Under the pieces are notes generated by a model. It was not told the origin of the DNA, searched no databases, and saw nothing but the letters and a program-made list of their open reading frames with translations. A program made the position numbers and the translations under genes. From Litoreibacter janthinus (GTDB taxonomy: Bacteria > Pseudomonadota > Alphaproteobacteria > Rhodobacterales > Rhodobacteraceae), in assembly GCF_900111945.1 (NCBI RefSeq), contig NZ_FOYO01000001.1:1991751-2055750 (forward strand): a stretch of 64,000 nt of DNA. Reading direction: 5' to 3'. Each line of letters opens with the position of its first letter. Positions within the stretch are counted from its first letter, which is position 1. This document shows, piece after piece, positions 1-8,238 of this stretch.

Positions 1-546
1 CCCTACGCTGTTGCCCCTGCGGTCGCAGGTGTGCTGTGGCTGTTCATGTTCAACACGCGCGTGGGCGTCGTGTCGTGGTATCTGGGCCTGCTGGGCTATG
101 ACTGGAACCATGTGCTGAACGAGGCCGAGGCCATGGGCCTTGTCGTCGTCGCCTCCAGTTGGGGGAGGGTCAGTTACAACTTCCTGTTCTTCCTTGCCGG
201 CCTGCAAGCAATCCCCAAATCGGTTATCGAAGCCGCAGCGATTGACGGCGCACGTTTCTGGACCCGGTTCCGCACCATCGTGTTCCCGCTTCTCAGCCCC
301 ACCACGTTCTTCTTGCTTGTGGTCAACATCGTTTACGCCTTCTTCGAAACCTTCGGGGTGATCCACACCATCACCTCCGGCGGGCCGCAACAGGCGACAA
401 CCATTCTGGTCTATAAGGTCTTCTCGGACGGGTTCGTGAGCCAGGACCTTGGCTCCTCCGCCGCGCAGTCGGTGATCTTGCTGGTGATCGTGGGCGCGCT
501 GACAATCGTGCAGTTCAAGTTCATCGAACGCAGGGTGCATTACTGA
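1..546 (+). CDS. ugpA: sn-glycerol-3-phosphate ABC transporter permease UgpA (5' end outside window)
   Basis: Inner-membrane permease of the Ugp importer, which takes up glycerol-3-phosphate and glycerophosphodiesters. The reading frame is open from base 1, so the N-terminal part lies upstream and only the last 181 residues are visible. The permease EAA loop reads [20 protein letters not shown], and the segment from [20 protein letters not shown] to the ERRVHY end closely follows the family. At least three hydrophobic segments remain. The stop overlaps the ATG of ugpE by one base (TGATG), so the two are translationally coupled. Seen: motif and frame. Known: family role. Identity is strong because ugpE and ugpC follow in the usual order. 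Confidence 0.93.
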   Translation, partial: PYAVAPAVAGVLWLFMFNTRVGVVSWYLGLLGYDWNHVLNEAEAMGLVVVASSWGRVSYNFLFFLAGLQAIPKSVIEAAAIDGARFWTRFRTIVFPLLSPTTFFLLVVNIVYAFFETFGVIHTITSGGPQQATTILVYKVFSDGFVSQDLGSSAAQSVILLVIVGALTIVQFKFIERRVHY

Positions 547-1406
547 TGGCGCGTATTCCGGACGAGGGCATGGTCGAGAAACGTGGCATCGGCCACTACT
601 TCACCCATGTGGGGCTGATTATCGGCGTGCTGATCATCTTCTTCCCGATCTGGCTGGCGTTCGTTGCTTCCACCGTGACCCAATCCGACATAATCAGCCC
701 GCCCATGCCGCTTTGGCCAGGTGACCAGTTCCTGACCAACTATTCCAAGGCGCTGACCTCGGGCATCAACGCGCCGGTGGCGTTGATGCTGATGAACTCG
801 CTCATCATGGCGATGGGGATCGCGCTTGGAAAAATTCTGATTTCGCTGCTGTCAGCCTTCGCCATCGTCTATTTCAAATTTCCCGGCCGTCGGTTGTTCT
901 TCTGGCTGATCTTCCTGACGTTGATGCTGCCCGTCGAAGTTCGGATCGTGCCGACCTACGAGGTCGTTGCAGGCTTTGGGATGCTCAACAGCTATAGCGG
1001 GCTGATCTTCCCGCTGATCGCGTCGGCCACGGCCACCTTCTTGTTCCGCCAGTTCTTCATGACAGTTCCGGACGAATTGGCCGAAGCCGCCCGCGTTGAT
1101 GGCGCGCGGCCTATGCGGTTCTTCTGGGACATCCTGCTTCCGATGAGCCGGACCAACATCGCGGCATTGTTTGTGATACTGTTTATCTATGGCTGGAACC
1201 AATACCTCTGGCCGCTTCTGATCACCACAGACCCGTCGATGAACACCATCGTTATGGGCATCAAGCAGATGTTTCCCAGTGGTGATGATTATGCGGACTG
1301 GCCGGTTATCATGGCGACCTCCATTCTGGCGATGCTGCCGCCGGTGGTCGTGGTCGTTTCGATGCAGCGACTTTTCATACGCGGACTTGTGGATAGCGAG
1401 AAATAA
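546..1406 (+). CDS. ugpE: sn-glycerol-3-phosphate ABC transporter permease UgpE
   Basis: Second inner-membrane permease of the Ugp importer, 286 residues, the usual family length. About six hydrophobic segments are visible, starting near residue 20. The blocks LTLMLPVEVRI, SATATFLFRQFFMTVPDEL, EAARVDGARPMRFFWDI (the EAA loop that contacts the ATPase) and the C-terminal RGLVDSEK are hallmarks of UgpE. It begins one base inside the ugpA stop and its own stop is directly followed by the ugpC ATG, so ugpA-E-C is one operon. The substrate is inferred to be glycerol-3-phosphate and its diesters (for example glycerophosphoethanolamine). The binding protein UgpB is expected upstream of the window. 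Confidence 0.94.
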   Translation: MARIPDEGMVEKRGIGHYFTHVGLIIGVLIIFFPIWLAFVASTVTQSDIISPPMPLWPGDQFLTNYSKALTSGINAPVALMLMNSLIMAMGIALGKILISLLSAFAIVYFKFPGRRLFFWLIFLTLMLPVEVRIVPTYEVVAGFGMLNSYSGLIFPLIASATATFLFRQFFMTVPDELAEAARVDGARPMRFFWDILLPMSRTNIAALFVILFIYGWNQYLWPLLITTDPSMNTIVMGIKQMFPSGDDYADWPVIMATSILAMLPPVVVVVSMQRLFIRGLVDSEK

Positions 1407-2420
1407 ATGGCAACGATCAAGCTCGACAATATCAAGAAATCCTTCGGCAAGACCGACGTCATTCATGGCGTGGATATCGACATTAAGGACGGTGAGTTCA
1501 TCGTCATCGTCGGACCATCCGGCTGCGGGAAATCCACCTTGTTGCGCATGGTCGCGGGGTTGGAAACCGTGACTTCTGGCGAGATCCAGATTGATGGCGC
1601 TCGCGTCAATGATGACGAACCTATGGACCGCGACATTGCGATGGTGTTCCAGAACTACGCCCTTTACCCGCATATGTCAGTCGAAGAGAATATGGCCTAT
1701 GGCCTGAAAATCGCGAAAACGCCGAAAGACGAAATCACTGCTCGCGTGGCCGAGGCGGCTCGGATGCTGCAGTTGGAACCCTATCTGAAACGAAAACCAC
1801 GCGAGCTGTCCGGCGGGCAGCGTCAGCGCGTTGCCATGGGCCGCGCTATCGTGCGCAAGCCAAAGGTTTTCTTGTTTGACGAGCCTTTGTCGAACCTTGA
1901 CGCCAAGCTTCGGGTTCAGATGCGGCTGGAAATCAAAGAGCTTCAATCGCGCCTTGGCATCACGGCGCTCTACGTGACCCATGATCAGGTCGAAGCTATG
2001 ACATTGGCCGATCGGATGATCGTCATGAATGGCGGGGTTGCGGACCAGATTGGCGCACCGCTTGATGTGTATTCAAACCCCAAAACGGAGTTCGTTGCTG
2101 GCTTTATCGGCTCACCTGCGACGAATTTTGTGGCCGCAAGTTTGGTTCCGAAGGCACCGCATGGAGCGGCGCGGGTGGGCATCCGCCCCGAACATGCAGA
2201 GATTTGCGCCGAAGGTTTTGGCAAGATTGACGCTGTGGTTTTGTTCACCGAAGCCTTGGGTGCGGAGACACTGGTTCATCTCCGGCTCAAAGACGTGGCC
2301 GACACCTTCACGGTCCGCCAAGATGGGGCCGACCCGCTTCCCGCCGCTGGCGCAGCGGTGGGCGTGCGTTGGGCTGAAGACTTGATCATGTGGTTCGATC
2401 AGGCCGGAAAGCGCGTCTAG
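1407..2420 (+). CDS. ugpC: sn-glycerol-3-phosphate ABC transporter ATP-binding protein UgpC
   Basis: Cytoplasmic ATPase of the Ugp importer, 337 residues. Walker [10 protein letters not shown] lies at residues 36-44, the Q-loop is at FQNYALYPH, the signature LSGGQ at 134-138 and Walker B VFLFDEP at 154-160, with the switch histidine in [11 protein letters not shown]-terminal TOBE/MalK-like regulatory region begins near residue 235 (VGIRPEH). The start codon abuts the ugpE stop. The gene ends inside a perfect hairpin that also holds the stop codon of the convergent alcohol dehydrogenase gene. CUT1-type ATPases resemble one another, so the Ugp assignment leans on the adjacent permeases. Confidence 0.92.
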   Translation: MATIKLDNIKKSFGKTDVIHGVDIDIKDGEFIVIVGPSGCGKSTLLRMVAGLETVTSGEIQIDGARVNDDEPMDRDIAMVFQNYALYPHMSVEENMAYGLKIAKTPKDEITARVAEAARMLQLEPYLKRKPRELSGGQRQRVAMGRAIVRKPKVFLFDEPLSNLDAKLRVQMRLEIKELQSRLGITALYVTHDQVEAMTLADRMIVMNGGVADQIGAPLDVYSNPKTEFVAGFIGSPATNFVAASLVPKAPHGAARVGIRPEHAEICAEGFGKIDAVVLFTEALGAETLVHLRLKDVADTFTVRQDGADPLPAAGAAVGVRWAEDLIMWFDQAGKRV

Positions 2421-2437
2421 TCTGGCGTCAGACTAGA
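2416..2437. terminator. Bidirectional hairpin between ugpC and the alcohol dehydrogenase gene
   Basis: Perfect inverted repeat with 9-base arms (TCTAGTCTG / CAGACTAGA) around a GCGT tetraloop. It contains the TAG stop of ugpC (2418-2420) and the TAG stop of the convergent dehydrogenase gene (2433-2435), so it can act on both transcripts. No strong T-run follows on either side. Confidence 0.7.
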
Positions 2438-3578
2438 GGATTGACTCAAACAGGGCGCGCGTGTTGTCAGGTGTCATCTCGACCGGGTTGCCGCCTGTGC
2501 TGGGATCCCGCAATGCGGCGTCAGTCAAGGCATCAAGGTCGGCATCTTTTACCCCCAACTTGGAGAGCGTTTTCGGGATCGCCATGGAAGTGTTGAGCTC
2601 ATCGACATAGGCACAGAACCCGTCAAACCCGCCATCGATGCCAAGATAGGCCGCAGCCATATCGAACCGGTCGGCGATGGCGTCCTTGTTGAACTGAAGA
2701 ACCGACGGCATGCAAACAGCATTCGTCGTACCGTGATGTGTGTGATGGACCGCCCCAATCGGGTGGCTCAACGCGTGAATGGCGCCCAAGCCTTTCTGGA
2801 ACCCAGTGGCACCCATTGCGGCGGCTGACATCATATGTGCACGCGCCTCTATGTCGGTCGGGGTCGCATAGGCGCGGGGCAGGTAGTCTTTGACCAGACG
2901 CATCCCTTCAAGTGCAATCCCTTGGCTCATCGGGTGGTAATGCGGGCTGCTATAGGCTTCGACACAATGCGCGAACGCATCCAGACCGGTGCCAGCAGTG
3001 ATGAATTTAGGCATGCCAACGGTCAGCGCTGGATCGCAGATCACGACCGAAGGCAGCATTTTGGGATGGAAGATAATCTTCTTCTCGTGGGTTTCCGAAT
3101 TGGTGATGACGCTCGCGCGGCCGACTTCGGATCCTGTTCCCGCAGTGGTTGGCACAGCGACGATCGGGGCGATTTTGCTTGGGTCTGCGCGGGTCCACCA
3201 GTCGCCGATATCTTCGAAATCCCACAAGGGACGCGACTGGCCTGCCCAAAAGGCGATGACTTTTGCCAGATCGAGGCCGGAGCCGCCTCCAAAGGCGACC
3301 ACCCCGTCATATCCGCCCTCGCGATACACCGCGACGCCAGCTTCAGCGTTCTTGTCGGTGGGATTCGGGTCAACTTCAGAGAACATGCCGCGCCCGAGTC
3401 CGGCCGCGTCAAGCAGGTCGAGCGTCTTGGTCGTAATCTCCATCGACGCCAGCCCTTTATCCGTCACCAAGAGCGGCTTGGAGATGCCAGCGGCCTTACA
3501 CGCATCTGCAATTTCGGAAATGCGCCCTGCACCGAAACGGATCGCGGTGGGGTAAGACCAGTTGCCAGTCAGGTTCAT
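2433..3578 (-). CDS. Iron-containing alcohol dehydrogenase
   Basis: NAD(P)-dependent, metal-dependent group III alcohol dehydrogenase of 381 residues, oxidising a primary alcohol to an aldehyde in the cytoplasm. The nucleotide-binding GGGSGLD is at residues 97-103. The Fe-ADH block is present as PTTAGTGSEV, followed by the metal-ligand segments GTGLDAFAHCVEAY and HALSHPIGAVHHTHHG. I start at the ATG at 3578 because it sits two bases after the upstream stop and has AAGG at a suitable distance; an upstream TTG would overlap the aldehyde dehydrogenase. It is last in a minus-strand run of glutamine-synthetase-like, aldehyde dehydrogenase and this enzyme. The substrate is not readable from sequence; an amino-alcohol adduct is inferred from the neighbours. 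Confidence 0.9.
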   Translation of the reverse strand: MNLTGNWSYPTAIRFGAGRISEIADACKAAGISKPLLVTDKGLASMEITTKTLDLLDAAGLGRGMFSEVDPNPTDKNAEAGVAVYREGGYDGVVAFGGGSGLDLAKVIAFWAGQSRPLWDFEDIGDWWTRADPSKIAPIVAVPTTAGTGSEVGRASVITNSETHEKKIIFHPKMLPSVVICDPALTVGMPKFITAGTGLDAFAHCVEAYSSPHYHPMSQGIALEGMRLVKDYLPRAYATPTDIEARAHMMSAAAMGATGFQKGLGAIHALSHPIGAVHHTHHGTTNAVCMPSVLQFNKDAIADRFDMAAAYLGIDGGFDGFCAYVDELNTSMAIPKTLSKLGVKDADLDALTDAALRDPSTGGNPVEMTPDNTRALFESIL

Positions 3579-3579
3579 C

Positions 3580-4959
3580 TTAGTTTGCCTTTTTGAGGTG
3601 GTACGATTTTGGTCGGGTGAGGTTATGGTAGCCAATCACTGACAAGCCGCCGCCACGTCCGGTATTCTTGCAGCCGGTCCAGCACAAGGCCGGATCGAGG
3701 TAATCGGCACGGTTCATGAAGACGGTGCCGGTCTCGATCTGGTCCCCGATCCGCTGTGCCCGCTCGATGTCCTTGGTCCAGAGCGACGCGGTCAGGCCGA
3801 ACACGCTGTCATTCATCAGCGCAATAGCCTCTGCATCGTCTTTGACCTTCATGATCCCGACAACCGGTCCAAAGCTTTCGTCTCGCATGACGCGCATGTC
3901 ATGGGTCACATCGGTTAAAATTTGGGGCGTAAGGTAAGCGCCGCCATCATCCTCTGCGAATGTCTTGATATTGGCGGTGGCACCGGCGTCGACGGCCTCG
4001 CTAATCTGTTTGCGCACTTCATCGGCAAAGCGCGTATGCGCCATGGGCCCGAGTGTCGTCTCTGGATCAAGAGGATCGCCTAGCTTGTAGCCTTTTACAA
4101 TGGCCACGGCTTTCTCGACGAACTGGTCGTAAAGGGCCTCCACCACGTAAATTCGCTCGATCCCGCAGCAACACTGGCCGGAGTTGAACATGGCTCCATC
4201 GATCAGCGTATCGACCGCAGCATCCAAATCGGCGTCTTCCATGACGTAGCCCGGATCTTTGCCACCTAACTCCAGTCCAATGCCAGTGAACGTTCCGGCT
4301 GCCGCGCGCTCAATGGCTTGGCCGCCACCGACGGAGCCAGTGAAGTTAACGAAGTCAAAGCGGCGCGATCCGATCAGTTGCGAAGTTGTGTCATGGTCAA
4401 CGAAGATGTTTTGGAACACATCCGTTGGGATGCCGGCTTGGTGGAAGGCTTTCGCCATGCGTTCGCCCACGAGCAATGTTTGGGTCGAATGCTTTAGCAC
4501 AACCGTATTGCCCGCGATCAGGGCGGGGGCCACGGTGTTGATCGCCGTCATGTATGGATAGTTCCAAGGCGCGATGACCAGCACTACGCCATGGGGGACC
4601 CGACGGATGTAGCGATGAAAACTGCTGTCGTCGGCGATCTCAATATTTGCGAGCGCGTCATGCGCGATTGCAGCCATGTGGCTCGCGCGCTCGTTAAATC
4701 CGCCGAACTCTCCGCCGTAACGGATCGGGCGACCCATTTGATGGGCAAGCTCTGGCACGATCTCGTCATTCATCGCCCCCACGGCGGCGACACCTGCCAT
4801 CACTAGATCAATCCGCTCTTGCAGTGGGCGCGCCGCCCAAGCGGCCTGCGCGTGGCGTGCGGCGCTAGCAACTGCTTCCGCCTCTGACGTGGTCAGTACC
4901 GGGCGCTCCGCGAAAACCGATCCGTCAATCGGAGAGATGCATTTCAATGTCTTGGTCAC
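3580..4959 (-). CDS. NAD(P)-dependent aldehyde dehydrogenase family protein
   Basis: Oxidises an aldehyde to a carboxylate with NAD(P)+. It has 459 residues, typical of succinate-semialdehyde-type ALDHs. Visible motifs are the cofactor block APWNYP (130-135), FTGSVGGG (206-213), the general base in E230-LGGK, and the catalytic cysteine in FNSGQCC (Cys264 by alignment to the family). The start is GTG at 4959, preceded by a strong GGGGAAG ribosome binding site; there is no competing ATG nearby. It lies 11 bases after the glutamine-synthetase-like gene and one base before the Fe-alcohol dehydrogenase, so alcohol-to-aldehyde-to-acid oxidation of one substrate is likely. Confidence 0.9.
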   Translation of the reverse strand: MTKTLKCISPIDGSVFAERPVLTTSEAEAVASAARHAQAAWAARPLQERIDLVMAGVAAVGAMNDEIVPELAHQMGRPIRYGGEFGGFNERASHMAAIAHDALANIEIADDSSFHRYIRRVPHGVVLVIAPWNYPYMTAINTVAPALIAGNTVVLKHSTQTLLVGERMAKAFHQAGIPTDVFQNIFVDHDTTSQLIGSRRFDFVNFTGSVGGGQAIERAAAGTFTGIGLELGGKDPGYVMEDADLDAAVDTLIDGAMFNSGQCCCGIERIYVVEALYDQFVEKAVAIVKGYKLGDPLDPETTLGPMAHTRFADEVRKQISEAVDAGATANIKTFAEDDGGAYLTPQILTDVTHDMRVMRDESFGPVVGIMKVKDDAEAIALMNDSVFGLTASLWTKDIERAQRIGDQIETGTVFMNRADYLDPALCWTGCKNTGRGGGLSVIGYHNLTRPKSYHLKKAN

Positions 4960-4970
4960 GGTTCTTCCCC

Positions 4971-6338
4971 TCAGGCTTTCTCAAATCCGCGTGCGATTTC
5001 GTAATCGGTGACAACTCGGTCGAAATCGTCCTGCTCCCATTCGGCGCATCGGTAGTAGTGGTCCACGACATCATCTCCAAGTGCCGCACGCAGCATGTCG
5101 GAACCCTTCAACGTGACCATCGCATCACGTAGTGTGGCGGGGAGTTGCGCGCCGCCAGAATTCTCATAGGCGTCGCCGGTCAGCGGGGGCTGAAGCTTCA
5201 ACTTTTCCTCAATGCCCGCAATCCCAGCAGCCAATTGTGTCGCCATGGCCAGATAGGGGTTCAAATCCGATCCGCCAACGCGGCATTCGACCCGCACGGA
5301 TTTGGTGTTCTCGCCGCACAACCGGAAACCGGCGGTGCGGTTGTCGATGGACCAGACGGTTCCGGTCGGGGCGAATGTCCCCTTCTGGAATCGTTTGTAG
5401 CTGTTCACATATGGCGCAAGGAAATAGGTTACATCAGGTGCGTATTTGATCAGACCCGCCATATACTGCCGCATCAGGTCGGACATCCCGTGCGGGGCGT
5501 CAGGATCATAGAAGGCAGATTTTCCGTCTTTCCACAGTGACTGATGGATGTGGCTGGAGGAACCGACCCGCTCATGGTGCCACTTTGGCAGGAAGGTCGC
5601 GGCGTGGCCGTTTTGCCAAGCGATTTCCTTGATTGCGTGTTTGGCAATCGTGTGGTGGTCTGCGCAATTCAGCGGGGCGTCATACTTGATGTTTAGCTCT
5701 TCCTGACCCGCTTCAGCCTCGCCTTTGGAGTTCTCAACCGGAATGCCCGCGGCATAGAGGTGATTGCGGATAGGCCGCATCACATGCTCTTCCTTGGTGG
5801 TCTGAAAAATGTGGTAATCTTCATTGTACCCACTGATCGGGGCAAGATCGCGGAAACCACTTTTGCGGATGTCGTCGTAACTTTTCTCGAAAAGGAAAAA
5901 CTCCAGCTCGGTCGCCATTGCGGCGTCAAACCCAAGTGCATCCAACCGCGCCAGTTGTTTTTTTAGAACGGCGCGGGGCGAGTGGGGGACGGGCGCGTGC
6001 GTGTGATGGTCCAGCACGTCGCAAATAACCATGGCAGTTCCTTCCAACCACGGAACTGGCCTTAGGGTATCAAGATCCGGTTTCATCACATAGTCACCGT
6101 AACCCGATTGCCAGCTGGTCGACGCGTAACCGTCAGGCGTCGCCATATCCAGATCGGTGGCTAGTAGATAATTGCAGCAATGGGTCTCCTCGTATGCGCT
6201 ATCCACGAAGTGCTGCGCGACGAACCGCTTGCCCATTAGGCGACCCTGCATATCGACAAGGCACACGAGAATCGTATCAATCTCGCCCGCTTTAACGCGG
6301 GATTTCAGGGTGTCGAATGTCAGTTTCTTGGGCATCAT
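4971..6338 (-). CDS. Glutamine synthetase family ligase (gamma-glutamyl-amine synthetase-like)
   Basis: ATP-dependent ligase of 455 residues joining glutamate to ammonia or an amine. The N-terminal beta-grasp region holds VDMQGRLMGKR. The catalytic domain shows TELEFFLFE, GQEELNIKYD (metal ligands), GSSSHIHQSLW (ATP/glutamate), and the arginine-rich stretch NRTAGFRLCGE to VECRVGGSDLNPYLA. The MNPNQ-type features and adenylylation region of housekeeping GlnA are not evident, and the context is catabolic, so I favour a gamma-glutamylpolyamine or gamma-glutamylethanolamide synthetase (PuuA/GlnA4 type). That specificity is inference. It heads a minus-strand cluster with two dehydrogenases; an FGase-like hydrolase gene lies just upstream on the same strand. 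Confidence 0.85.
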   Translation of the reverse strand: MMPKKLTFDTLKSRVKAGEIDTILVCLVDMQGRLMGKRFVAQHFVDSAYEETHCCNYLLATDLDMATPDGYASTSWQSGYGDYVMKPDLDTLRPVPWLEGTAMVICDVLDHHTHAPVPHSPRAVLKKQLARLDALGFDAAMATELEFFLFEKSYDDIRKSGFRDLAPISGYNEDYHIFQTTKEEHVMRPIRNHLYAAGIPVENSKGEAEAGQEELNIKYDAPLNCADHHTIAKHAIKEIAWQNGHAATFLPKWHHERVGSSSHIHQSLWKDGKSAFYDPDAPHGMSDLMRQYMAGLIKYAPDVTYFLAPYVNSYKRFQKGTFAPTGTVWSIDNRTAGFRLCGENTKSVRVECRVGGSDLNPYLAMATQLAAGIAGIEEKLKLQPPLTGDAYENSGGAQLPATLRDAMVTLKGSDMLRAALGDDVVDHYYRCAEWEQDDFDRVVTDYEIARGFEKA

Positions 6339-6364
6339 ATTCTTTCTGATTGTCTAGAGGACTC

Positions 6365-7162
6365 TCAAATTTTCAAGCTGTTTACAGCGTGAGAGATACT
6401 TCGGGCGAGGAGGGCTGACATGTTGGACAGGCCAGCCTCCGATGCCAGCAAATCGTTACGCACTTCGATCATGACGTAAGGCAGCGGGCCTTCCAAGAGG
6501 TGCTTCTCAATACTGTGCAAAACTCCATCCTCGGGGCCGTAGGGGGCATTAAATCGGATGTCGTGGGGAGCGTCTGTCATAGCCTGCATCAAAGCATCTG
6601 CGAGCCGGTTGTCCTGCGCATGAAGCAATCCGATCTCGACGTCGCGCTTTTGCCCGTGAAAGACCGGTGTGAAGCTGTGGATGGTGACCAGTACCGGCGC
6701 AATGAACGCCTTCCTTTTTCCGTCTAATATCCGCGAGACCTCACGGTGGAACGGCTCGTAAATCGCATGTGCCCGCGCTGCGCGCGCTGCGGGCGTGATA
6801 GCGGCGTTGCCTGGAATGGGGCAGACTTCTGTATCCGCTGGCATGGCGCTTGGTGCGTCGGGAGGACGGTTGCAGTCATAGACCAATCGCGAAAATCTGG
6901 CCTCAATCAAAGACGCGTTAAATACTGCGCTGAGACGTCGCGCAAGTTTTGATGCACCGGGGTCCCAAGCCACATGGGTCTGGAGTTGATCTTGCGTGAG
7001 ACCAAGCCCGTTCAGGCTTGCAGGAACGCGGTTCGACGCATGTTCGCACACGAAGACGACAGGGCTTCGGCCATCAGCGTTTAACGTCTCATAGGCCGCA
7101 CCTTCTTCTTCGCTCAGAAGCGGCGTGTCTCGTAATTGCCCTGAAACACCTGCGGCGTTCAT
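6365..7162 (-). CDS. N-formylglutamate amidohydrolase family protein
   Basis: Zinc hydrolase family (FGase, as in HutG-type enzymes) that cleaves N-acyl glutamates and related amides; 265 residues. The family start VVFVCEHASNRVP is at about residues 34-46, followed by HVAWDPGA, RLVYDCNR and VTIHSFTPVFHG, the usual metal and substrate blocks. The ATG at 7162 is preceded by GAGGA at a good distance. The gene lies 26 bases upstream of the glutamine-synthetase-like gene, so the four minus-strand genes are probably one operon. In that context it may release glutamate from a gamma-glutamyl product instead of acting in histidine breakdown; no hut genes are visible. Confidence 0.83.
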   Translation of the reverse strand: MNAAGVSGQLRDTPLLSEEEGAAYETLNADGRSPVVFVCEHASNRVPASLNGLGLTQDQLQTHVAWDPGASKLARRLSAVFNASLIEARFSRLVYDCNRPPDAPSAMPADTEVCPIPGNAAITPAARAARAHAIYEPFHREVSRILDGKRKAFIAPVLVTIHSFTPVFHGQKRDVEIGLLHAQDNRLADALMQAMTDAPHDIRFNAPYGPEDGVLHSIEKHLLEGPLPYVMIEVRNDLLASEAGLSNMSALLARSISHAVNSLKI

Positions 7163-7189
7163 CTGCTGGTCCTCATTGTTGCAGCCAAT

Positions 7190-7225
7190 CTATCGCGCGA
7201 TCTCCTTGCGAAGACTGTGCGATAG
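7190..7225. promoter_or_regulatory. Inverted repeat upstream of the FGase-family gene
   Basis: Arms CTATCGC and GCGATAG are perfect over seven bases around a 22-base spacer, 28 bases upstream of the FGase-family start codon. It may be an operator or leader structure. Nothing else is seen in the 190-base gap between this gene and the DeoR-type gene. Confidence 0.25.
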
Positions 7226-7352
7226 TTAAGTGAGTTGGAAGGGGCGAAACCGGTTTCCAGGATCGAAAGCGGGTCATTTCTTATCATGCCCAAGATGACG
7301 GCATTGCCCGCAAGGCGTGAAGGGGCAAAGGGCGTTTGCGGAACTGACGGCA

Positions 7353-8117
7353 TTACTTTGCGATCACGACTTGGCCACCAGCAGCGCAAAGTGCGTCCCG
7401 CACATCATTAGGTGGCGGCCTGTCGCACACAAGCCGGTCGATGGTCGGCAGCGGGCAAACCTCAAAGGAGGCCAGCTTGTCAAACTTGCTCGCATCGGCG
7501 AGCACCGTCACTTCGCTGGCTTGCTCGATCATCACCCGAGCGATTTGGGCTTCGTCGATACTGAAATCCATCGCTCCGGTCCGTGCGTCGATTGCGCCAA
7601 CGGTCACGACCGCATGGTGGGCGCGGAAGGCGCGAATTTGAGTCGCCGCCATTGCACCGAAGGTCTGATTGTTGTCGGCATTGTATTCGCCCCCGACAAG
7701 AAACACGCGGTTGTCGCCCGCGCCTTGGCTGATCGCCCGCGCGATCTGGGCAGAGTTGGTAATGACTGTGAGGCCCGATCGCTTGGCGAGTTCTTCGGCG
7801 AAAAACAGCGTAGTCGATCCAGTGTCGATCAGCAGGGTCTCGCCGGGTTTGAACAGCCCTGCGGCCGTGGTCGCAATCTTGGTTTTTGCCACGACGTTTT
7901 CGGACATGCGTTGCCGGAATTCCCCCTCGCCGAGCGCAGTGGGAAGCGTCGCACCCCCATGAAACTTATGGATTTTTCCTTCTTTGGAAAGCTGACTTAG
8001 GTCGCGGCGCACGGTTTCGGGCGAGATGTCCAATAACGCCGACAGTTCATCGACCGACGCTTTCTCCTTTTCGCGAACAAGCTCGATCATTTTCGATTGC
8101 CGTGCCGTTTTCTTCAT
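7353..8117 (-). CDS. DeoR/GlpR-type transcriptional repressor
   Basis: Cytoplasmic DNA-binding regulator of 254 residues, usual for the family. An N-terminal winged helix carries the DeoR signature (SVDELSALLDISPETVRRDLSQLSKEG split over residues 21-47, ending KIHKFHGGA). The effector domain has DTGSTTLFFAEEL and a GAID/DGRTGxxDF-like loop (GAIDARTGAMDF), which in this family senses phosphorylated sugars or glycerol-3-phosphate. The ATG at 8117 has GAGG upstream. It is transcribed away from a GlpA-like flavoprotein gene, with a promoter and direct repeats between them, so it probably represses that operon; proximity to ugpAEC makes glycerol-3-phosphate the leading effector. The effector is inference. 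Confidence 0.87.
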   Translation of the reverse strand: MKKTARQSKMIELVREKEKASVDELSALLDISPETVRRDLSQLSKEGKIHKFHGGATLPTALGEGEFRQRMSENVVAKTKIATTAAGLFKPGETLLIDTGSTTLFFAEELAKRSGLTVITNSAQIARAISQGAGDNRVFLVGGEYNADNNQTFGAMAATQIRAFRAHHAVVTVGAIDARTGAMDFSIDEAQIARVMIEQASEVTVLADASKFDKLASFEVCPLPTIDRLVCDRPPPNDVRDALCAAGGQVVIAK

Positions 8118-8132
8118 TGCGCCTCGTGAGTG

Positions 8133-8161
8133 TTGACTGTCGTGCTCGCCAATTTTATCAA
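8133..8161 (+). promoter_or_regulatory. Sigma-70-like promoter for the GlpA-like operon
   Basis: TTGACT at 8133-8138, a 17-base spacer and TATCAA at 8156-8161, in the divergent region between the DeoR-type gene and the GlpA-like gene, about 75 bases before its start codon. Confidence 0.5.
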
Positions 8162-8163
8162 AG

Positions 8164-8180
8164 TAGTCAATAAATAGTCA
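8164..8180. promoter_or_regulatory. Direct repeat, candidate DeoR operator
   Basis: TAGTCA occurs at 8164-8169 and 8175-8180, eleven bases apart (one helical turn), immediately downstream of the predicted -10 and next to the DeoR-type gene. A repressor bound here would block transcription initiation. Confidence 0.4.
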
Positions 8181-8238
8181 TAATAAATGCCTACTTGGTC
8201 AAAGTGCTCCTTGGAAATTTGGAATAAATCGCTCGGAA

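Noticed and set aside
852..1673. Long open frame (273 codons) antisense to ugpE and ugpC
   Set aside because: Overlaps two unmistakable genes, has low-complexity His/Arg/Asp-rich translation and no domain; a codon-bias shadow.
7159..7389. 76-codon minus-strand frame bridging the DeoR and FGase genes
   Set aside because: Overlaps the 3' end of the DeoR-type gene, has no ribosome site of note and a random-looking sequence.
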